From Chromera velia (Eukaryota; Sar; Chromeraceae), in NCBI GenBank assembly GCA_018398765.1, contig JAHBMJ010004721.1:1-33864 (forward strand): DNA of 33,864 nt. Reading direction: 5' to 3'. The notes under the pieces were generated by a model. It saw only the letters and a list, made by a program, of their open reading frames with translations. It was not told the DNA's origin and searched no databases. A program made the translations under genes and the position numbers. Positions 33,061 through 33,864 of the stretch are shown in pieces. How positions within the stretch are numbered: the stretch's first letter is position 1; each line of letters begins with the position of its first letter.

Positions 33061-33782
33061 GAGGGATGAACAATTCAAAAAAAGACCGTTTGGTCATTGT
33101 GCTTGCGTCGTTTATCTGTAAAAGAAGAGGAAGAGGAGATAAAAAGGGAAAAAAAGCTTCGTACTCAGTCTGTTTTTACAGCCATGTTGCAATAAACTTG
33201 CCCTTTTGAAGACCAGGTCGGTCACCCTCTCCCTCTCTTACTGGATGGTTTTCGAGCGTCACAAAAGCCCGCACAGCCGCACACAGCACGTGTGACTGAT
33301 GGGAAAGACATATCAAATGAGAGGTTCTCCCTGCTGGACGTTTGTTCTTCCCCCTCTTTGAACTGTTCGAGAAAGCCAATCTTGTCTTAAATTTGATCCT
33401 ATGCCCTCTGACGCCAAGACTAAGTCTTCCTTGCCGACTTGAAAACGACGGCGGGAGTCGTCATCTGTGCAGTGAAGCGCAGACGAAGACTTATGCGGTC
33501 AGAAGAAGGAAGCAGAGAGAAGAGCTACTGCAGAGAACGTTGCACATTGCATTCTTCCTGCTCTAATTCGGAAAGGTAAGATTCTCCGCAGACATGAAGC
33601 CACACCTTACAAGAAGGGAACGCGTCTCTATACCTGTGAACAGAAAAGAGCAAACGTCCATCATCATCATGATCATACATCATTGATTAGTTAAAGTGAA
33701 CTGCTGTTGTAAAGAACCGAACTGCCTCATACATTGCCGCCGAACGCTAGATGCCTATTCATAGGCTAGTTAACTCATACAC
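33061..33782. other. Intergenic sequence, no gene recognised
   Basis: About 720 bp with no recognisable protein. AATAAA occurs at ~33190. A GGAAAGGTAAGAT donor-like site at ~33569 could mark the end of an exon, but no reading frame supports it. Confidence 0.35.
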
Positions 33783-33847
33783 CGATGGCGATGGCATATG
33801 ATGATGATGATGATCATCATCATTGATTGATCGATCGCCATCGCCAT
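33783..33847. repeat. Nested inverted repeat near the right edge
   Basis: Outer arms ATGGCGATGGC (33785-33795) and GCCATCGCCAT (33837-33847) enclose a perfect inner palindrome ATGATGATGATCATCATCAT centred on TGATCA, followed by TGATTGATCGATCG. It could extrude as a cruciform or be the end of another repeat family. Confidence 0.7.
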
Positions 33848-33864
33848 ATCAGCCTATATAAGGC

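Noticed and set aside
33176-33379. Minus-strand 67-codon frame as the body of the older LINE copy
   Set aside because: It has no LINE motif and is not in line with the copy B 3' UTR; left as intergenic.

Overview
The window is nuclear DNA of a eukaryote, most likely a unicellular protist or alga. Genes carry GT-AG introns of roughly 180-550 bp, intergenic DNA is full of microsatellites, and retroelements fill almost half of the sequence. The gene style and repeat load would fit a chromerid alveolate such as Chromera velia, but that is an inference with no marker gene behind it. The standard genetic code fits the host genes, which end in TGA (formaldehyde fusion gene) or TAG (MYND gene, membrane protein gene). 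Layout, left to right: 1-2400 holds repeats only (a ~110 bp repeat present twice, a long TGAC-type array, and a GC-rich palindromic tract). 2404-6369 (+) is a five-exon gene encoding S-formylglutathione hydrolase fused in frame to class III alcohol dehydrogenase (glutathione-dependent formaldehyde dehydrogenase), with a mitochondrial-type leader. These are the two consecutive steps of glutathione-dependent formaldehyde oxidation in one polypeptide. 8504-10528 (+) is an intronless gene for an ankyrin / SAP-like / retropepsin-like / MYND protein whose protease-like domain lacks the catalytic aspartate. 11959-18678 (+) is a complete Ty3/gypsy-type LTR retrotransposon with 413-bp LTRs, a TGCTA target duplication, a near-textbook -1 frameshift signal between gag and pol, and many nonsense codons. 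A small AT-rich foldback sequence follows it. 19837-21066 (-) is an unrecognised gene with a Myb/SANT-like second exon. 21894-22873 (+) is a two-exon gene for a small single-pass membrane protein with a proline-rich tail. About 24571-32768 (-) is a full-length but inactivated APE-type LINE of about 8.2 kb, inserted into the 3' tail of a related older copy (32769-33060). The most interesting content lies in the retroelements and the two fusion genes. The LINE keeps one reading frame over about 6.9 kb, covering an ORF1-like part, a serine/cysteine-rich part, the endonuclease and the reverse transcriptase. It is broken only by eight stop codons, each one C-to-T step from Gln or Arg. Its cysteine-rich section has three CXC (MSL2/tesmin)-like zinc clusters, one of them downstream of a stop codon. 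The Ty3 element shows a GGGAAAC heptamer, an 8-nt spacer and a 10-bp stem whose loop carries the gag stop. Exon coordinates, domain calls and repeat counts were made by eye. No database search or folding program was run.
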